DNA of 8,635 bases, taken from positions 1-8,635 of the forward strand of contig JAZNGH010000011.1 of assembly GCA_045576335.1 (NCBI GenBank), given 5' to 3'. Below, one piece after another: positions 5,668 to 8,635 of the stretch (its first letter is position 1; each line of letters starts with the position of its first letter). A program made the translations under genes and the position numbers. The DNA is from Scatosoma sp045576335 (GTDB lineage Bacteria > Bacillota > Clostridia > Christensenellales > Borkfalkiaceae). The notes beneath the pieces are model-generated. The model was not told where the DNA came from. It was given only the letters and a program-made list of their open reading frames with translations, and made no database searches.

Positions 5668-7842
5668 ATGATAGCAGAGGTTATCGTCGATATCGCGGCG
5701 AGCGAAACGGACAGAATATTCGATTATATCTGTGACGAGAATACAATCGTCGGCAGCCGCGTTCGCGCGCCGTTCGGCGGGAAAACGGTGGCGGGGTTTG
5801 TTATGCGCTTAAAAGAAAGCTCCGATTTTCCCGTGGAAAGGCTGAAAAGGGTTTTGCCTTGTCCCGACGAGCTTCCCGCGCTCAATAGCGAATGTCTTGC
5901 GCTTGCTGAAAAGCTAGCGGCGAGATACCGCGTTCCAAAGGCTTTGACGCTTCGGTTGTTTTTGCCGACGGAAATGCGGACGGGAAAGGTGCGCGAGCTT
6001 ATGCGCCGCTGCGCGGAATTAACGGTCGCGTTGGAGGATATGAAGCTTACCAAAACGGCGAAAAACCAGCTTGCCGTCGCACAGTATTTGAGCGAAAACG
6101 GCAAAACCGATTGCGCGTATCTCAACAACGCCTACGCGGGCGGCGTTACGGGCTTGGAAAAGAAAGGCTATCTTCGCATAACGCAAGAACAGCTCCGCCG
6201 CGACCCGTACAAAACGCTGGAAAAAGAGGACGCGTTGCATATTTTAACGCCCGACCAAAGGCGGGCGGTGCAGACGATAAAAGAAGACGAAAGGACGGTG
6301 CAGCTTCTGCACGGCGTAACGGGCAGCGGCAAGACGGAAATTTATCTGACCTTGATTGCAAAATGCTTGCAAGAGGGCAAAAGCTCCATCTTTCTCGTGC
6401 CTGAAATTTCCCTCACGCCGCAAATGCTGGCACAGCTTCGCGCCCGTTTCGGCTCGCAAGCCGCGATTTTGCACAGCGGGCTTTCGGCGGGCGAACGCTT
6501 CGACGAATGGTGGAGATTACGCACGGGAGAAGCGAAAATCGCAATCGGCGCGAGAAGCGCGATTTTTTCGCCCTTGGAAAATCTGGGCGTGATTATCATT
6601 GACGAGGAGCACGATTCCAGCTATTCCAGCGAATCCGCGCCCCGTTACAATACCTTCGATATCGCTTTACTTCGGGCAAAACGCAATCGGTGCAAGCTCG
6701 TTTTGGGGAGTGCGACGCCGTCGGTGGAAACGTATAAACGCGCCAAGGACGGCGAGTTTTCCCTGATACGGCTGGATAAGCGTATCAACAAACGCCCCAT
6801 GCCCGAAATCGTCATTGCCGATATGCGGCGGGAGGTACGCCGCGGAAACAATACGCCCTTTTCGTCCGCGCTCAAAGAGGAAATAGAAAAATGCCTTGCC
6901 GCGGATAATCAGGCGATTTTGTTTTTGAACCGTCGCGGCTATTCGCAAACGGTGATATGCAAGGAATGCGGGTACGTGGCAAAGTGCGATTCGTGCGACG
7001 TTTCGCTTACCTACCACCGCGACGAGGATTGCTTGAAATGCCATTATTGCGGAATGAAATACAGTATGCTTTCCGCTTGTCCCGATTGCGGCGGGAAAAA
7101 GCTCTCGTATGCGGGCACGGGTACGCAACGCATAACCGCGGAGCTGCAAAAGCTCTATCCCACCGCGCGCATTTTGCGTATGGACAACGACACCACGAGC
7201 GGGAAAGAGGGGCATTATAAAATACTCAAAACCTTTGCGGAGAAAAAGGCGGATATCCTCGTGGGAACGCAAATGATTGCAAAGGGACACGATTTTCCGA
7301 GCGTTACGCTCGTGGGTATACTCGACGCGGATATGAGTTTGCATTTTTCCGATTACAGAAGCGGGGAGCGAACCTTTCAGCTTTTGACGCAGGTCGCGGG
7401 CAGAAGCGGCAGAGCGGAGGAAAAGGGCAAGGTCGTTTTGCAGACCTTCGACCCCGAAAACGAGGTGCTTCGCTTTGCCACCTCGTACGATTACGAGGGC
7501 TTTTACCAAAACGAAATTTCCTTGCGCGCGGCAATGGCGTTCCCGCCCTTTTCCAAAATCGTAAGAGTGCTGGTGACGGGCGAGGACGATAAAAAGACCT
7601 TGGAAACGCTCCGCGAGGTGTATACGGCTTTGGAAAAGCTGTATACGGACAATCCCGAAAAGTTTTTGTTTTTCAATAAAATGCGCGCACCCATAAAACG
7701 CATACAAAATAAATTCCGCTATCAGGTGCTTATGCGGCTTTGCGAGCCGTCGGTGCTGCCCGAAATTTACGAGGCTTGCGCTTTGGCGCGGACGCGGGAT
7801 ACGCTGGTGAGCGTAGAGGAAAATCCTACGAATTTGAGTTGA
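5668..7842 (+). CDS. priA: Primosomal protein N' (replication restart helicase PriA)
   Basis: PriA is a superfamily 2 3'-to-5' helicase that recognises abandoned forks and D-loops and reloads the replicative helicase. The 724-aa protein is near the E. coli length (732). The N-terminal 3'-DNA-binding domain starts MIAEVIVDIAAS and includes VRAPFGGKTVAGFV (32-45). A winged-helix region follows (~110-175). The helicase core has Walker A GVTGSGKT (216-223), the DEEH box (312-315), GSATPS (347-352) and motif VI QVAGRSGR (575-582). Eight zinc cysteines sit in four CxxC pairs: C431/C434, C440/C443, C458/C461 and C471/C474. A C-terminal domain (~625-724) ends the protein. The ATG at 5668 is preceded by GAGG (5659-5662), 5 nt away, and matches the family N-terminus. 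The ATG at 5657 is out of frame. Its neighbours rpoZ and def are as in Bacillus, except that coaBC is missing upstream. Confidence 0.97.
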   Translation: MIAEVIVDIAASETDRIFDYICDENTIVGSRVRAPFGGKTVAGFVMRLKESSDFPVERLKRVLPCPDELPALNSECLALAEKLAARYRVPKALTLRLFLPTEMRTGKVRELMRRCAELTVALEDMKLTKTAKNQLAVAQYLSENGKTDCAYLNNAYAGGVTGLEKKGYLRITQEQLRRDPYKTLEKEDALHILTPDQRRAVQTIKEDERTVQLLHGVTGSGKTEIYLTLIAKCLQEGKSSIFLVPEISLTPQMLAQLRARFGSQAAILHSGLSAGERFDEWWRLRTGEAKIAIGARSAIFSPLENLGVIIIDEEHDSSYSSESAPRYNTFDIALLRAKRNRCKLVLGSATPSVETYKRAKDGEFSLIRLDKRINKRPMPEIVIADMRREVRRGNNTPFSSALKEEIEKCLAADNQAILFLNRRGYSQTVICKECGYVAKCDSCDVSLTYHRDEDCLKCHYCGMKYSMLSACPDCGGKKLSYAGTGTQRITAELQKLYPTARILRMDNDTTSGKEGHYKILKTFAEKKADILVGTQMIAKGHDFPSVTLVGILDADMSLHFSDYRSGERTFQLLTQVAGRSGRAEEKGKVVLQTFDPENEVLRFATSYDYEGFYQNEISLRAAMAFPPFSKIVRVLVTGEDDKKTLETLREVYTALEKLYTDNPEKFLFFNKMRAPIKRIQNKFRYQVLMRLCEPSVLPEIYEACALARTRDTLVSVEENPTNLS

Positions 7843-7845
7843 ACG

Positions 7846-7851
7846 AAGGAG
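7846..7851 (+). promoter_or_regulatory. Ribosome binding site of def
   Basis: AAGGAG, extended by AG, lies 9 nt before the def ATG at 7861 and within the 18-nt gap after priA. This is a strong site that fixes the def start. Confidence 0.75.
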
Positions 7852-7860
7852 AGAAAAATT

Positions 7861-8313
7861 ATGGCGATTAGAAACGTTGTACAGGTCGGCGACGACGTAT
7901 TAAGACAAAAATGCTTTCCCGTCGAAAACTTCGACGAGGGGCTTTGGAAGCTGCTCGACGATATGAAGGATACCGTCAAAAAAGAGGAGGGCGCGGGGCT
8001 TGCCGCGCCGCAAGTGGGCGTGCTTCGCCGCGCGGTCGTGGTGGACGTAGAGGAGGGGTATTTTGAATTTATCAACCCCGTAATCACGGCGCAAAAGGGC
8101 GAACAGTCGGGCTGGGAGGGCTGTCTTTCCGTGCGCGGAAAGAGCGGTATCGTTTCCCGTCCTATGAAGGTAACGCTTTCCTATCAAGATAGGAACGGGG
8201 AGAAATTTTTGCTCAAAGCAAAAGGCTTTTTCGCCCGCGCAATCTGCCACGAATTAGACCATTTGGACGGCGTTTTGTACATTGACAAGGCGACGCATAT
8301 CGAGAAGAATTAA
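7861..8313 (+). CDS. def: Peptide deformylase
   Basis: Peptide deformylase removes the formyl group from N-terminal N-formylmethionine of new proteins, using a metal ion (Fe2+ in the native enzyme). All three active-site motifs are present in this 150-aa protein. Motif 1 is GAGLAAPQVG (44-53, with Q51). Motif 2 is EGCLS (86-90, metal ligand C88). Motif 3 is HELDH (130-134, metal ligands H130 and H134, catalytic E131), followed by LDG. The residue before HELDH is Cys where many family members have Gln. The length fits a short deformylase with little C-terminal extension. It follows priA by 18 nt with its own strong ribosome site and precedes fmt, the gene for the enzyme that adds the formyl group it removes. 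Co-transcription with priA is likely. Confidence 0.97.
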   Translation: MAIRNVVQVGDDVLRQKCFPVENFDEGLWKLLDDMKDTVKKEEGAGLAAPQVGVLRRAVVVDVEEGYFEFINPVITAQKGEQSGWEGCLSVRGKSGIVSRPMKVTLSYQDRNGEKFLLKAKGFFARAICHELDHLDGVLYIDKATHIEKN

Positions 8314-8343
8314 GGGATTTGGCGGAGTTTTTCTTGGGTTGAA

Positions 8344-8361
8344 GTTTTCCTCACGGAAAGC
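8344..8361 (+). other. Small hairpin in the def-fmt gap
   Basis: GTTTTCC (8344-8350) and GGAAAGC (8355-8361) pair over 7 bp, including one T-G wobble, around a 4-nt loop TCAC. There is no T-tract directly after it, so it does not look like a standard terminator. It lies in the 86-bp gap between def and fmt, which otherwise shows only the fmt ribosome site. The stem is short, so it may be chance. Confidence 0.3.
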
Positions 8362-8388
8362 AAAGTTTTAAAAATCAGCGAAAAAACC

Positions 8389-8395
8389 GAGGTGG
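8389..8395 (+). promoter_or_regulatory. Ribosome binding site of fmt
   Basis: GAGGTGG closely matches the anti-Shine-Dalgarno sequence. GAGG ends 7 nt before the ATG at 8400, supporting that start. Confidence 0.65.
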
Positions 8396-8399
8396 TTTT

Positions 8400-8635
8400 A
8401 TGAAAATCGTTTTTGCAGGCACGCCCGATTTTGCGGTTGCGCCGTTACGGAAAATTAAAGAAAGCGGGTTTGAAATTGTCGGCGTCATCACGCAGATTGA
8501 CAAACCGCAGGGCAGAAAGGGGATTATCACGCCCCCGCCCGTGAAGACGGAAGCGCAGGCGTTGGGACTTCCCGTGCTTCAGCCCGAAAAAATCCGCGAC
8601 TGCGTAGAAGAGGTGCGCGCGCTCGGCGGGGACGT
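8400..8635 (+). CDS. fmt: Methionyl-tRNA formyltransferase (3' end missing)
   Basis: Fmt transfers a formyl group from 10-formyltetrahydrofolate to Met-tRNAfMet, which marks the initiator tRNA for translation start. The window holds the first 78 codons, and the frame is open to the last base. The N-terminus MKIVFAGTPDFAV is the family signature. QIDKPQGRKG (32-41) corresponds to the usual QPDxPxGRGxx loop, with Ile in place of the common Pro at position 33. TPPPVK (44-49) and LPVLQPEKIRD (57-67) follow, both typical of the N-terminal Rossmann-like domain. The catalytic residues further on and the tRNA-binding C-terminal domain lie outside the window. It follows def, giving the usual def-fmt pair, though with an 86-bp gap instead of a tight junction. 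Confidence 0.95.
   Translation, partial: MKIVFAGTPDFAVAPLRKIKESGFEIVGVITQIDKPQGRKGIITPPPVKTEAQALGLPVLQPEKIRDCVEEVRALGGD

Noticed and set aside
6667..7707. 346-codon open frame on the minus strand opposite priA
   Set aside because: It covers the helicase core and zinc region of priA, and its translation has the same Arg/His/Leu-rich shadow composition and no family features.
8334..8373. Possible promoter before fmt (TTGGGT or TTGAAG)
   Set aside because: No acceptable -10 element occurs at 16-18 bp spacing; only A/T-rich runs are present.
1..8635. Defence system, mobile element, prophage, CRISPR array or tRNA gene
   Set aside because: All long stretches are accounted for by seven conserved housekeeping genes. 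The gaps are 18-115 bp and hold no repeats arrays, terminal inverted repeats, integrase fragments or tRNA-like folds that I can see.

Overview
The window is an ordinary core-genome stretch of a low-GC-Gram-positive (Firmicutes/Bacillota) bacterium, most probably a member of the Clostridia. Three things point there: the pcrA-ligA pair, the yicC-rpoZ-...-priA-def-fmt order seen in Bacillus and Clostridia, and a PcrA with the extended motif I-Ia segment that I recall from clostridial homologues. Base composition is moderate (roughly half G+C, many GCG/CGC codons), so a gut-type Clostridia lineage is plausible, but I cannot name a genus. All seven genes lie on the + strand and are tightly packed. 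There are no RNA genes, mobile elements, CRISPR arrays or defence genes.

Left part (1-4364): a 5'-truncated pcrA, already inside its Walker A motif at base 2, followed after 19 nt by a complete ligA. Both act in DNA repair and replication: helicase unwinding, and NAD+-dependent nick sealing.

Junction (4365-4479): a 115-bp non-coding gap that holds an A/T-rich hairpin with a T-tract, read as the ligA terminator. A strong extended -10 promoter is interleaved with it and should start the next transcription unit.

Right part (4480-8635): yicC (endoribonuclease family), rpoZ (RNA polymerase omega), priA (replication-restart helicase), def (peptide deformylase) and the first 78 codons of fmt (Met-tRNA formyltransferase). 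Def and Fmt form the two ends of the N-formylmethionine cycle. Relative to Bacillus subtilis (yloC-remA-gmk-rpoZ-coaBC-priA-def-fmt), the remA, gmk and coaBC genes are missing from their usual places. A hairpin sits between rpoZ and priA, where coaBC would be.

I looked for an undescribed system and did not find one. The points worth a second look are regulatory and architectural: the overlapped terminator/promoter, the reduced yicC-priA cluster, the rpoZ-priA hairpin, and two unusual segments of PcrA.
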